NCBI GenBank assembly: GCA_045603085.1
Contig: JAZULL010000028.1
Span: forward strand, 1 to 37,981
Reading direction: 5' to 3'
Length of the DNA: 37,981 nt
Source of the DNA: SVQP01 sp045603085
GTDB lineage: Bacteria; Bacillota; Clostridia; Oscillospirales; CAG-272
Part shown: positions 1 to 7,337 of the stretch, piece by piece
Layout: each line of letters starts with the position of its first letter
Position numbering within the stretch: position 1 is the first letter of the stretch
Program-made: the position numbers and the translations under genes
Notes under the pieces: model-generated
Told to the model about the DNA's origin: nothing
Seen by the model: the letters and a program-made list of their open reading frames with translations, nothing else
Databases searched by the model: none

Positions 1-279
1 GGGATCGGACAGCAGAATAAAGGGCAGATTGTATTTTTCCGCAAACCTGACGTGCGAGGCAACGCTATCCTTGCTGATGCCGATGACCACGACGTCCTTT
101 TGCTTGAACTGCTCGTATGCACCCGCGAAGGCGCAAGCCTGACGGGTACAGCCGGGGGTGTTATCCTTGGGATAGAAATATACGACCACCTTTTTGCCAA
201 GGAAGTCGGAGAGCGAAACTTGATTGCCAAACTGATCGTTCAGCGTAAAATTCGGGGCTTTTTGTCCTACTTTAAGCAT
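1..279 (-). CDS. bcp: Thioredoxin-dependent peroxiredoxin, Bcp/PrxQ type (3' end outside window)
   Basis: Reduces H2O2 and organic peroxides in the cytoplasm, using thioredoxin as electron donor. The 93 visible residues form the N-terminal half of an AhpC/TSA fold: a start MLKVGQKAPNF, then VVVYFYPKDNTPGCT with the peroxidatic Cys in the PxxxTPGCT signature. A second Cys follows five residues later (TRQAC), the typical resolving Cys of atypical 2-Cys Bcp/PrxQ proteins. The start is fixed by GGAGG five bases before the ATG. It lies 18 bp downstream of the Nim-like flavoprotein gene on the same strand and is probably co-transcribed with it. The gene is cut by the window edge, not visibly broken. 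Confidence 0.93.
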   Translation of the reverse strand, partial: MLKVGQKAPNFTLNDQFGNQVSLSDFLGKKVVVYFYPKDNTPGCTRQACAFAGAYEQFKQKDVVVIGISKDSVASHVRFAEKYNLPFILLSDP

Positions 280-297
280 GGTTTCCTCCTCTTTCGC

Positions 298-780
298 TTA
301 TTTTTCTTCGACCTGCTTGCCGCAGATATGCTCGGGGGTCAGCCGCAGCAGGTACGTGCCCTTGGCAAGGCGATCCAGCTCATGCTCAATAAAGGCATCG
401 TCCTTTGTAAATTGATGGCTCAGTGCACGGCAGATCGGCACGATCTGTTCCGTATCCGTGATCATCTCAATGCGTCCGAACACCACCACGCTGCGTACCA
501 GAAGTGCCCAATCGTTTGGAATGGGCTTGCCCGGCTCGGTCACGCAATAGCAGACCTTATCCGATTTTCGCAGGGACTCGGTACGGTGGCTCTCGGTTCT
601 TCTGCCGGTGTGGAAATACAGGCAGCCATCCTCGGGATTGTAATAATGATTGATGGGAGCGGCATAAGGGTAGCCGTCGTCCCCGTTGACCGAAAGCACG
701 CCTCTTCTCTGCTTGCGCAGGATTTGCACGCAGACCTCCCTTGAAAGCTGCTTGTTCTGTCTTACCATTGGGCGAAACAT
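298..780 (-). CDS. Pyridoxamine 5'-phosphate oxidase-like flavin protein (NimA/5-nitroimidazole reductase-like)
   Basis: A 160-residue split-barrel flavin-binding protein. It begins MFRPMVRQNKQL and has the family signatures RGVLSVNGDDGYPYAAPINHYY (shown: VNGDDGYPYAAPINHY, about residues 30-46) and LYFHTGRR, which build the FMN site in the Nim/PNPOx-like group. Members bind FMN or F420 and reduce small molecules; some reduce nitroimidazoles. The real substrate cannot be told from sequence. The start matches the usual family N-terminus; AAAGGA lies 11 bp upstream, a slightly long spacing. It has its own promoter and is followed by the peroxiredoxin gene, so a joint redox-protection role is plausible but inferred. 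Confidence 0.85.
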   Translation of the reverse strand: MFRPMVRQNKQLSREVCVQILRKQRRGVLSVNGDDGYPYAAPINHYYNPEDGCLYFHTGRRTESHRTESLRKSDKVCYCVTEPGKPIPNDWALLVRSVVVFGRIEMITDTEQIVPICRALSHQFTKDDAFIEHELDRLAKGTYLLRLTPEHICGKQVEEK

Positions 781-810
781 ACGTCAAAATATCCTTTCAC
801 GTTTTTTTAC

Positions 811-840
811 AGTATACCACAAAATCCATCCGGCCGTCAA
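811..840 (-). promoter_or_regulatory. SigA-type promoter for the Nim-like/peroxiredoxin operon
   Basis: On the minus strand TTGACG (835-840) and TATACT (811-816) are 18 bp apart, 30 bp before the start at 780. It is back to back with the promoter of the divergent aldo/keto reductase gene. Confidence 0.75.
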
Positions 841-846
841 GCATGA

Positions 847-875
847 TTGACAATGTTTTTCCTTTATGGTATAAT
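847..875 (+). promoter_or_regulatory. Consensus SigA promoter of the aldo/keto reductase gene
   Basis: TTGACA (847-852), 17-bp spacer, TATAAT (870-875): a perfect consensus. The reading frame of the downstream gene stays open back to the TTG of this -35 box, so an automatic caller would place the start too far upstream. The promoter shows that translation must begin after about 882. Confidence 0.9.
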
Positions 876-906
876 AACTGCAATACTTACAAAGGACGGT
901 ATCATC

Positions 907-2049
907 ATGCAATACAGAAAACTCGGTAACACGGGACTATACGTCAGCGAGATCGGCGTTGGCGGCGAATGGCTGGAGCGTCATAACGCAGAAGAAGTCA
1001 AGGCGGTTATGGACGCCTGCTTTGCGCAAGGGATCAACATTGTGGACTGCTTTATGTCCGAGCCAAACGTGAGAACCAACATCGGTAACGCCATCAAGGA
1101 CAACCGCGACAAGTGGATCGTACAGGGACACGTGGGCTCTGCTTGGCGCGACGGACAGTACGTGCGCACGCGCGACATGGACGAGGTCAAGGCCGCATTT
1201 GCCGATCTGCTTGCAAGATTTCAGACCGACTATATCGATCTTGGCATGATCCATTTCGTTGATAAATTGGACGACTGGAAAAACGTGCTGGAGTGCGGCT
1301 TTATGGACTACATGATCGAGCTCAAGGCGTCGGGCGCGATCAGACACATCGGTCTTTCCACCCACAACACCACCATTGCAAGACTGGCTGTCGAGCACGG
1401 CGCGGTTGAGGTGATTCTGTTCTCGCTGAATCCTGCTTACGACCTGCTCCCGCCCACCGAGAACATTGACGACTTTTTTGTAGAAGAATACGACGCCAAG
1501 CTGGCGGGTATTGACCCCGAGAGAGCCGATCTTTACAAGCTTTGCGAACAGAGGGGCGTTGCCATCACGGTCATGAAGGGCCTTGGCGGCGGCAGACTGC
1601 TGGACGCAAAACGTTCTCCTTTTGGCGTGGCGCTGACACCCGTGCAATGTCTGCACTACGCGCTGACCAGACCCGCGGTCTCCAGCGTGCTGATCGGCTT
1701 TGATAACACAGAGCAGATTCCCGCTTCCCTGGCTTACGAGACGGCAAGCGAGGACGACAAGGACTATGCAACCGTGCTTGCGTGCGCCCCGCGACATGCT
1801 TACAGCGGTCAGTGCACCTATTGCGGCCATTGCAAGCCCTGCCCTGTCAATATTGACATCGCCATGGTCAACAAGCTTTACGATCTGGCAACCATGCAAG
1901 ACGGGGTGCCCGCATCGGTCAAGGAGCATTACATGGATTTGGATGCACATGCCGACGACTGTCTTGGCTGCGGCGCATGCGAATCCAGATGTCCGTTTGA
2001 CGTACCGGTCATTGAAAAGATGAAGCAGACGGCGAAATTGTTTGAATAA
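907..2049 (+). CDS. Aldo/keto reductase-fold protein with C-terminal 2[4Fe-4S] ferredoxin domain
   Basis: A 380-residue protein: AKR TIM barrel (about 1-300, start MQYRKLGNTG) followed by a ferredoxin-like tail. The tail has CTYCGHCKPCP and CLGCGACESRCP, enough for two 4Fe-4S clusters. Related Fe-S AKRs occur in anaerobes; substrates are mostly unknown. The start is chosen from AAAGGACGG (891-899) eight bases upstream and from the promoter position. Oddity: the canonical catalytic tetrad looks incomplete. Asp47 (NIVD) and His116 (LGMIH) are present. The Tyr expected about five residues after the Asp is absent (DCFMSEP), and the usual Lys of the next strand is Gln73 (WIVQGHVG). Either the chemistry differs or the barrel is a scaffold for electron transfer. 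It is a single-gene transcript. Confidence 0.88.
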   Translation: MQYRKLGNTGLYVSEIGVGGEWLERHNAEEVKAVMDACFAQGINIVDCFMSEPNVRTNIGNAIKDNRDKWIVQGHVGSAWRDGQYVRTRDMDEVKAAFADLLARFQTDYIDLGMIHFVDKLDDWKNVLECGFMDYMIELKASGAIRHIGLSTHNTTIARLAVEHGAVEVILFSLNPAYDLLPPTENIDDFFVEEYDAKLAGIDPERADLYKLCEQRGVAITVMKGLGGGRLLDAKRSPFGVALTPVQCLHYALTRPAVSSVLIGFDNTEQIPASLAYETASEDDKDYATVLACAPRHAYSGQCTYCGHCKPCPVNIDIAMVNKLYDLATMQDGVPASVKEHYMDLDAHADDCLGCGACESRCPFDVPVIEKMKQTAKLFE

Positions 2050-2053
2050 TCAT

Positions 2054-2083
2054 CAAGGGAGACACCCGCGGGCGTCTCCCTTG
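2054..2083. terminator. Bidirectional terminator between convergent genes
   Basis: CAAGGGAGAC (2054-2063) pairs with GTCTCCCTTG (2074-2083) around a GC-rich middle. It is followed on the plus strand by TCTTTTA and ends the aldo/keto reductase transcript; the convergent methyltransferase gene stops at 2088. Confidence 0.8.
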
Positions 2084-2087
2084 TCTT

Positions 2088-2762
2088 TTACCATATAAAC
2101 GGAATGAGTCTGTATTTGACCTTTTTCTTGTAGTCTGCATAGCCGTCAAGCTCGGCACTAAGCAGCTTTTCCTCGCCCAGAATGCGGATCACAATCAGCA
2201 CGGGGTAGACGGCAAACACACAAAGTCCCCAAAGGGATTGCAAGATCAGCGGCAGAGGCACAAACATCAGGAGCGTGGCAAGATACATGGGGTGGCGAAC
2301 CACGCCGTAAAGCCCCGTGCTGACCACCTTTTGTCCCTCTTGCACCTCAACGGTACGCGACAGATACGCGTTCTCGCGCATGACCTCGGCATACATGGCG
2401 TAGCCGATCAAAAAGACGGCTGCTGCGGTGATCATCAGCCATGTCGGCACGTGTGACAGCTCAAAGCGAAAGTCCAGCGCGCACAGCACAAAGCCACCGA
2501 GAAACATCAGCCCCGAAAGGCCTACAACGCCCTTTTGCTCCTTTTGCTTTTCCTTATGCGACAAGCGTTTTGCAAGCAGCTCCGGGGCTTTGATCAGCAT
2601 AACAACGCCCATGATCAGCATGGGCACGAACAGCACGCCAAGGAACAACCACGCGCCGGGATAGGCAAGCGTCCATGCAGGCAAAAACACAAGTGCACCG
2701 ACCAGCATCGCACCAAGCAGATATTTGATCAATCCTCCAACGGCAAGCTTTGCTCTGGTCAT
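2088..2762 (-). CDS. ICMT/PEMT-like integral membrane methyltransferase
   Basis: A 224-residue polytopic membrane protein with about five hydrophobic segments. The C-terminal third has the isoprenylcysteine carboxyl methyltransferase/phospholipid methyltransferase signature: GLYGVVRHPMYLATLL, then GEEKLL and the terminal DGYADYKKKVKYRLIPF. In this family the RHPxY and EE residues bind S-adenosylmethionine; bacterial substrates (lipid or small isoprenoid) are mostly unknown. The ATG at 2762 is preferred over an upstream TTG because GGAGG lies ten bases before it and would touch the TTG. Its ATG overlaps the stop of the DUF5722 gene (ATGA), so the two are translationally coupled, last in a four-gene operon. 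Confidence 0.82.
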   Translation of the reverse strand: MTRAKLAVGGLIKYLLGAMLVGALVFLPAWTLAYPGAWLFLGVLFVPMLIMGVVMLIKAPELLAKRLSHKEKQKEQKGVVGLSGLMFLGGFVLCALDFRFELSHVPTWLMITAAAVFLIGYAMYAEVMRENAYLSRTVEVQEGQKVVSTGLYGVVRHPMYLATLLMFVPLPLILQSLWGLCVFAVYPVLIVIRILGEEKLLSAELDGYADYKKKVKYRLIPFIW

Positions 2763-4360
2763 TGCTTCCAATCCTCCAAATCAATCGATGCGGTATCTGG
2801 CAACGTGGGGTCAAGCAGGCTGTCATACAGCTCCGCTCCGATATATTCCCTTGCCTCGTCTATCCATTTCTGCTCGTTTTCTGTCCAGAGGTCGATCATG
2901 GCATAGCAGATCTTTTTGTAGTCGCCCGGATTGATCAGCAGGTGCATATCGTCGGCATAGCCCTTTTCATACCGCAAGCCGAGGTGCAGCTCGCTCTCGT
3001 CACCCAGCGGCATATCGGCATAGCGGTTGATCAAAAACCACCCGATATTGGGGCAACGGCGCAGCTTTTGCATATTCAGCACGAATGCATAAGCGCCCTT
3101 GTTTTCGGATTCGGGGTCGTTGTAATCGGTATGAAATCCCTGCTCGTCGCACACCACGCAGCGCACCTTTCCGCGATACCGAAATTCGGGCATTTCGACA
3201 AGCTTTTGCAGCATTTCGATATTCTTCATGGTGATGCGAGGGGTATTCCAATCAAAGGTAGCGGTAGTATCGTTGTAAAAATCCGGCTTGGTGAGATTTT
3301 CGGGGTACGGATGTGCCGCAATGCCCCAGTCAAAGTCTCCGTCGAGGTGGCAGTATTCAGCTAAGTATGCAAGACATGCGCGACCCGTATAGCAATGCAT
3401 GGGATCTGGCTTGAGAGGTGTGGCAAAATAGTGATCCAGCGAGATGTTGACGCGCGAATTTGCATTGTATTTGCGCGCGATCAGATGTGCCAGACGTAAG
3501 GAAACGGTATATTCCTCCATGAAATCGGCGCAGGCCATCGCGCCCGTATTGTGCCAGACCTCTTGCGCATTGATCTCGTTGCCGACGTCCATAACGTCGC
3601 TGCAATACAAGGGGCTGTTTGCGTCCATGTATCTTGCGCACAAAAAGTCGATAAATGCACAGTACATCCAGACGCCCTGCTCGGTGCGCAGATTGAACGC
3701 GCTCATCTGCTCGTTAAAGCCTGTGGACTCGTAGCCCGGGTGGCCAATGATCTTGGTCAGCGCGTCGTCCGAGCCCTTGAGTCTGTAGGAAAAGCGGTTG
3801 ATGGCACGGATCAGACAAGGAATGCCACGCGCGATGCAGGGCTGCATGAGGCGGTCGTAAAGATCCATGGTGGCCTTGTCAAAATAAAAGGTCTTGCCGC
3901 AGAATACGTACACAATATCGTTTTCAGACGGCGTGACCGTCTGGATCCAGGGGCTGTTGACCTCGGTCATCATACAGCCCATGCCGAGATAATCGATATC
4001 CTCGGGAATGGCGGTGACCCAAGTGCCCACGGGGCGTTGTACGACAAAGGGTGCGGGCGAGGATGCCGAGCAATCGGGTGTCATGTCGGTGACAAATCGC
4101 ACGCCGTCCACCATCTTGCCGTCCACGAACACCTCAAATCGGCAGATCAACAGATCGATCTCGCCGGCATAGCGGTCAAAGATCACGCTGTGCTTGCTCT
4201 TTTTATCGCTCACCATAACAATGCGACCGTGATGGACGCGGCGTGCATCGCCCGTAACCATGGGCAATCTTGCCTCGGCATAAACGTGTGTGAGAATGGG
4301 CAGATCGGGGATCATGATCTCGATCTGCGTTTTTGTTGCAATAATCTGTGTTACCTTCAT
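2759..4360 (-). CDS. DUF5722-family protein, probable (beta/alpha)8 glycoside hydrolase-like enzyme
   Basis: A 533-residue cytoplasmic-looking protein without signal peptide. I recognise the DUF5722 type: an N-terminal beta-rich part (about 1-140) and a TIM-barrel-like part. Three spots suggest a retaining clan GH-A-like glycosidase: VGNEIN (Asn261-Glu262, the typical Asn-Glu acid/base pair), AAHPYP (His350-Tyr352) and CDEQGF (Glu406, candidate nucleophile). The assignment of catalytic roles is inference. The start MKVTQIIATK is taken at 4360: GGAGAA lies just upstream and the previous gene stops one base before. A frame extension to 4504 only runs into the nitroreductase gene. Third of four genes with LMW phosphatase, nitroreductase and methyltransferase, a grouping that does not reveal the substrate. 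Confidence 0.78.
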   Translation of the reverse strand: MKVTQIIATKTQIEIMIPDLPILTHVYAEARLPMVTGDARRVHHGRIVMVSDKKSKHSVIFDRYAGEIDLLICRFEVFVDGKMVDGVRFVTDMTPDCSASSPAPFVVQRPVGTWVTAIPEDIDYLGMGCMMTEVNSPWIQTVTPSENDIVYVFCGKTFYFDKATMDLYDRLMQPCIARGIPCLIRAINRFSYRLKGSDDALTKIIGHPGYESTGFNEQMSAFNLRTEQGVWMYCAFIDFLCARYMDANSPLYCSDVMDVGNEINAQEVWHNTGAMACADFMEEYTVSLRLAHLIARKYNANSRVNISLDHYFATPLKPDPMHCYTGRACLAYLAEYCHLDGDFDWGIAAHPYPENLTKPDFYNDTTATFDWNTPRITMKNIEMLQKLVEMPEFRYRGKVRCVVCDEQGFHTDYNDPESENKGAYAFVLNMQKLRRCPNIGWFLINRYADMPLGDESELHLGLRYEKGYADDMHLLINPGDYKKICYAMIDLWTENEQKWIDEAREYIGAELYDSLLDPTLPDTASIDLEDWKQ

Positions 4361-4361
4361 A

Positions 4362-4895
4362 TCAGTTCTCCAAAACCTTGATGATTTCATCCATGTCCTT
4401 GCGCTTTTTGGGGCGAAGCTTGTCATCCTCCTTGGCATAGCCGAGAGATACGACCAAGCGCACCTTACCATCGATCTTGCAGATCTCGCGCAGCGCCTTG
4501 TCATCCAGCCAGCCGAGAATGCAGGTGGAAAGCCCCTGTGCGGTGGCCTCGGCGGTCAGATATGCGGTCATGATGCCGATATCGATGGAACGGTAGTCGT
4601 TATCCTTGACTTTAGCGCCCAGCGCGGCTGTTGCATTGTAGGGGGCTTCGGAAATGACCAGCATAACGGGGCAATCCGAGGCAAACTTGTCCATGCCCAT
4701 TCCCTGCACGGCCTTGGCAGCCTTTTTGGCAGACTCGCCCTTGCAGACCGTGATAAAATACGGCTGGGCATTGCATGCCGAGGGGGCAAGACGCGCGCTT
4801 TGCAGAATGGCGTCCAGCTTTTCCTCTTTCACCTCTCTGCCCGCGTCATAGCTGCGGCAGGATTGGCGATTTTGTGCGATTTCTGTAAAATTCAT
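4362..4895 (-). CDS. Nitroreductase-family FMN oxidoreductase
   Basis: A 177-residue member of the compact nitroreductase group. N-terminal NRQSCRSYD and LAPSACNAQPY carry FMN-phosphate and ribityl contacts; IDIGIMTAYLTAEATAQGL and the CILGWLDD segment form the dimer/FMN core; the KKRKDMDEII tail is typical. These enzymes reduce nitro compounds, quinones or other acceptors with NAD(P)H; the natural substrate is unknown. The start MNFTEIAQN is set by AAGGAG six bases upstream. It lies ten bp behind the phosphatase gene and its stop is one base before the DUF5722 start, so it is part of one transcript. Confidence 0.88.
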   Translation of the reverse strand: MNFTEIAQNRQSCRSYDAGREVKEEKLDAILQSARLAPSACNAQPYFITVCKGESAKKAAKAVQGMGMDKFASDCPVMLVISEAPYNATAALGAKVKDNDYRSIDIGIMTAYLTAEATAQGLSTCILGWLDDKALREICKIDGKVRLVVSLGYAKEDDKLRPKKRKDMDEIIKVLEN

Positions 4896-4905
4896 ATCCG
4901 TCTCC

Positions 4906-5370
4906 TTATTGAAGTATCTCTGTAAGCAGCCCCTCGCAACCGGCCACGACGTCGGCATAGGTCACGTCAAAGCGGCGGGTATACCAAGGATCGGCGACGT
5001 CGCCACCTTGGGAGGTGTAATCCATCAGTTTGCGGATTTTCCCTTTCGGGTCCCCGCCCAGCATGCGGTGCATATTGCGGATATTCGCACTGTCCATGCC
5101 GATAAAAAGGTCATATTTTTCATAGTCTGCGAGCGTCAACTGTACGGCTCGCTTACCCTCGCAGGATATGCCATGCTTCGCCATTTCCGCTTTTGCGGGC
5201 GGATAAACGGGATTGCCCACGCCGCCCCAAATCTCTTCGGTGCTGGTGGCACTTGAAGCAATCACAAACTGATTGGCAATTCCCCGCTCCGAGACCATCT
5301 TTTTTAGAACGAATTCCGCCATGGGACTGCGGCAGATATTGCCGTGGCAGACGAACATAATGCGGATCAT
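4906..5370 (-). CDS. Low-molecular-weight protein-tyrosine phosphatase
   Basis: A 154-residue cytosolic phosphatase. The N-terminal P-loop CHGNICRS has Cys8 and Arg14 of the CX5R motif, and DPWY near the C-terminus supplies the general acid Asp127. Bacterial members act on phosphotyrosine proteins (for example kinases of capsule synthesis), on phosphoarginine or on small phosphates; which applies here is open. The start is set by AGGAGG seven bases before the ATG; the upstream extension is not supported. It is the first gene of the operon and has its own promoter. Confidence 0.92.
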   Translation of the reverse strand: MIRIMFVCHGNICRSPMAEFVLKKMVSERGIANQFVIASSATSTEEIWGGVGNPVYPPAKAEMAKHGISCEGKRAVQLTLADYEKYDLFIGMDSANIRNMHRMLGGDPKGKIRKLMDYTSQGGDVADPWYTRRFDVTYADVVAGCEGLLTEILQ

Positions 5371-5397
5371 GGAAGCACCTCCTGTGGGGTTTTCTTT

Positions 5398-5426
5398 ATT
5401 ATAGCATACTGCCAAGAGATTTTCAA
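5398..5426 (-). promoter_or_regulatory. Promoter of the LMW-phosphatase operon
   Basis: On the minus strand TTGAAA (5421-5426), 17-bp spacer and TATAAT (5398-5403), 28 bp before the start codon. Confidence 0.8.
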
Positions 5427-5434
5427 GATATAAA

Positions 5435-5464
5435 GAGCATCGGATGGAAAAACATCCGATGCTC
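5435..5464 (-). terminator. Terminator of the DUF512-der-obg-ppa operon
   Basis: A 12-bp perfect stem GAGCATCGGATG (5435-5446) / CATCCGATGCTC (5453-5464) with a six-base loop, eight bp after the ppa stop. The following T-tract on the minus strand is short (TTTATAT). Confidence 0.8.
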
Positions 5465-5471
5465 CTCTTTA

Positions 5472-6023
5472 TTACGTATGCCCTGCGAAATCGCCTCTGG
5501 CTTCCATCATGCTATACTGATCGATTGCCTCTTGGATAATTCTCTTTGCATCCTCTGCGCTGTGCAGCTGCTCAACCGCGGTCTGCTTGTTCTCCAGCTG
5601 CTTGTAGACGGTAAAGAAGTGCATGATTTCATCAAATACGTGTCTGGGCAGCTCGTTCAGCGATTGCACGTCGCGATAAGTAGGGTCATTGCAAGGCAGG
5701 GCGATGATCTTATCGTCCAGCTTGCCGCCGTCGATCATACGTACCACGCCGATGGGGTAAACGTCCACCAGCGTCAAGGGATAGATGGGCTCGTCACACA
5801 GCACCAGTACGTCAAGCGGGTCGCCGTCATCGGCAAAGGTGCGCGGGATAAAGCCGTAGTTGGCGGGATAGTGGGTCGCGGTATACAGAATTCTGTCCAG
5901 GCGGCAAATACCCGTCTTTTTATCCATTTCATATTTACATTTGCTTCCCTTTGGGATCTCGATGACACATGTAAACTTTTCGGGATTGATTTCTGCAGGG
6001 TCAATGTCATGCCAAATGTTCAT
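5472..6023 (-). CDS. ppa: Inorganic pyrophosphatase, family I
   Basis: Hydrolyses pyrophosphate to phosphate, pulling biosynthetic reactions forward. At 183 residues it has the usual bacterial family I size. Key motifs: EIPKGSKCKYE near the N-terminus, YPANYGFIP, and the metal-binding DDGDPLDVLV (about 65-74), followed by DDKIIALP. GGAGGG precedes the ATG by six bases. It is the last gene of the DUF512-der-obg-ppa operon, 15 bp after obg. Confidence 0.96.
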   Translation of the reverse strand: MNIWHDIDPAEINPEKFTCVIEIPKGSKCKYEMDKKTGICRLDRILYTATHYPANYGFIPRTFADDGDPLDVLVLCDEPIYPLTLVDVYPIGVVRMIDGGKLDDKIIALPCNDPTYRDVQSLNELPRHVFDEIMHFFTVYKQLENKQTAVEQLHSAEDAKRIIQEAIDQYSMMEARGDFAGHT

Positions 6024-6038
6024 ATTTGCCCTCCTTAT

Positions 6039-7319
6039 TTATTTTACATAATCAAATTCAAAGTCATAGATGCAAACGGTATCGCCGTCGCGGCAGCCCT
6101 TTTGCTCCAGCGCCTCGAACACGCCGCTCTTTTGCAGCACCTTCTGGAAATAGTTGAGAGATTCATAGTCGCTGAAATTGATGGTGCCCATCAGGTTATA
6201 CAACCACTCGCCCTCCACGTAATAGACGCCGTGGTCATAGGTGATGGTGGTATCCTTACCGCCGCCCACGTATGCGTCCTCTTCGGAGTACTCTGCGGCA
6301 TACACGGTCATGGGAGGCAGGTCTGCCAAGCGATCTGCCACACGGCGGATCATTTCGGGCAGCCCCTGTCCGGTTGCGGCAGAAACGTACATCAGCTCCC
6401 AGCCGTTCTCCTTGACAAAGGCTTCAAAGGCAGGTACGTCCACCTGCTCGGGATCAAGCACATCGATCTTATTTGCAATAATGATCTGCGGGCGGGTCGC
6501 CAGCTCGGGAGAGTAGCGTTCCAGCTCGGTATTGATGGTTTTGATGTCTTCAATCGGATCTCTGTATTCCACGGATGCAACGTCTACCACGTGCAGAAGC
6601 AGTCTGCAACGGTCAATATGACGCAAAAAGGCATGTCCCAGACCTGCGCCGTCTGCCGCACCCTCGATCAGGCCGGGGATATCTGCGGCAACAAATCCGC
6701 TTTCCCCGCCCGTGCTGACCACACCGAGGTTGGGCGAGAGCGTGGTGAAATGATAGTCCGCGATCTTGGGCTTGGCCGAGCTGATGCGGGCAAGAATGGA
6801 AGATTTACCTACGCTGGGATAGCCGATCAAGCCCACGTCGGCCAGCATCTTGAGCTCCAGCAGTACTTCTCTTTCCTGCCCTCTTGTGCCGTTCTTTGCA
6901 AACAGAGGAACTTGTCTTGTGGGAGTGGCAAAGTGCTTATTGCCCCAGCCGCCCTTACCGCCGCGACAGCAGATAAAGTCCGCGCCGTCGTTCTCGGTCA
7001 TATCGTGGATGATCTTGCCCGACTCCACGTCCTTGATCAGCGTTCCCGGAGGAACCAGCACGACGGCATCCTGTCCGGTCGCACCGTGACGCTTGGCACC
7101 TGTACCGTCACCGCCGCGCTCAGCAACAAACTTACGCTGATAGCGGAAAGCGAGCAGCGTATTTGCGCCGGGGTCAACGCGAAACACCACGTTACCGCCC
7201 TTGCCGCCGTCACCGCCGTCGGGACCGCCTGCGGCTACGTATTTTTCACGGCGGAAGGACACGGCACCGTTGCCGCCGTCCCCTGCCTTGAGGTATACTT
7301 TAACGTTATCTATAAACAT
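6039..7319 (-). CDS. obgE: GTPase Obg, late 50S ribosome assembly factor
   Basis: A 426-residue essential GTPase acting in 50S maturation and stress/growth control. The glycine-rich Obg fold (1-158) has KAGDGGNGAVSFRREK and GPDGGDGGKGG. The G domain has GYPSVGKSS (G1, about 167-174), ADIPGLIEGA (G3) and NKIDVLD (G4, about 283-289). The C-terminal 80 residues form the OCT domain (ends DTVCIYDFEFDYVK), typical of Bacillota Obg. AAAGGA is nine bases upstream. It lies between der and ppa in one operon. Confidence 0.97.
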   Translation of the reverse strand: MFIDNVKVYLKAGDGGNGAVSFRREKYVAAGGPDGGDGGKGGNVVFRVDPGANTLLAFRYQRKFVAERGGDGTGAKRHGATGQDAVVLVPPGTLIKDVESGKIIHDMTENDGADFICCRGGKGGWGNKHFATPTRQVPLFAKNGTRGQEREVLLELKMLADVGLIGYPSVGKSSILARISSAKPKIADYHFTTLSPNLGVVSTGGESGFVAADIPGLIEGAADGAGLGHAFLRHIDRCRLLLHVVDVASVEYRDPIEDIKTINTELERYSPELATRPQIIIANKIDVLDPEQVDVPAFEAFVKENGWELMYVSAATGQGLPEMIRRVADRLADLPPMTVYAAEYSEEDAYVGGGKDTTITYDHGVYYVEGEWLYNLMGTINFSDYESLNYFQKVLQKSGVFEALEQKGCRDGDTVCIYDFEFDYVK

Positions 7320-7337
7320 AATGAGTTCCTTTCAAAA

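Noticed and set aside
2054..2083. Attachment site or recombination palindrome
   Set aside because: It is a terminator-like hairpin with a T-rich tail between convergent genes; no integrase is present.
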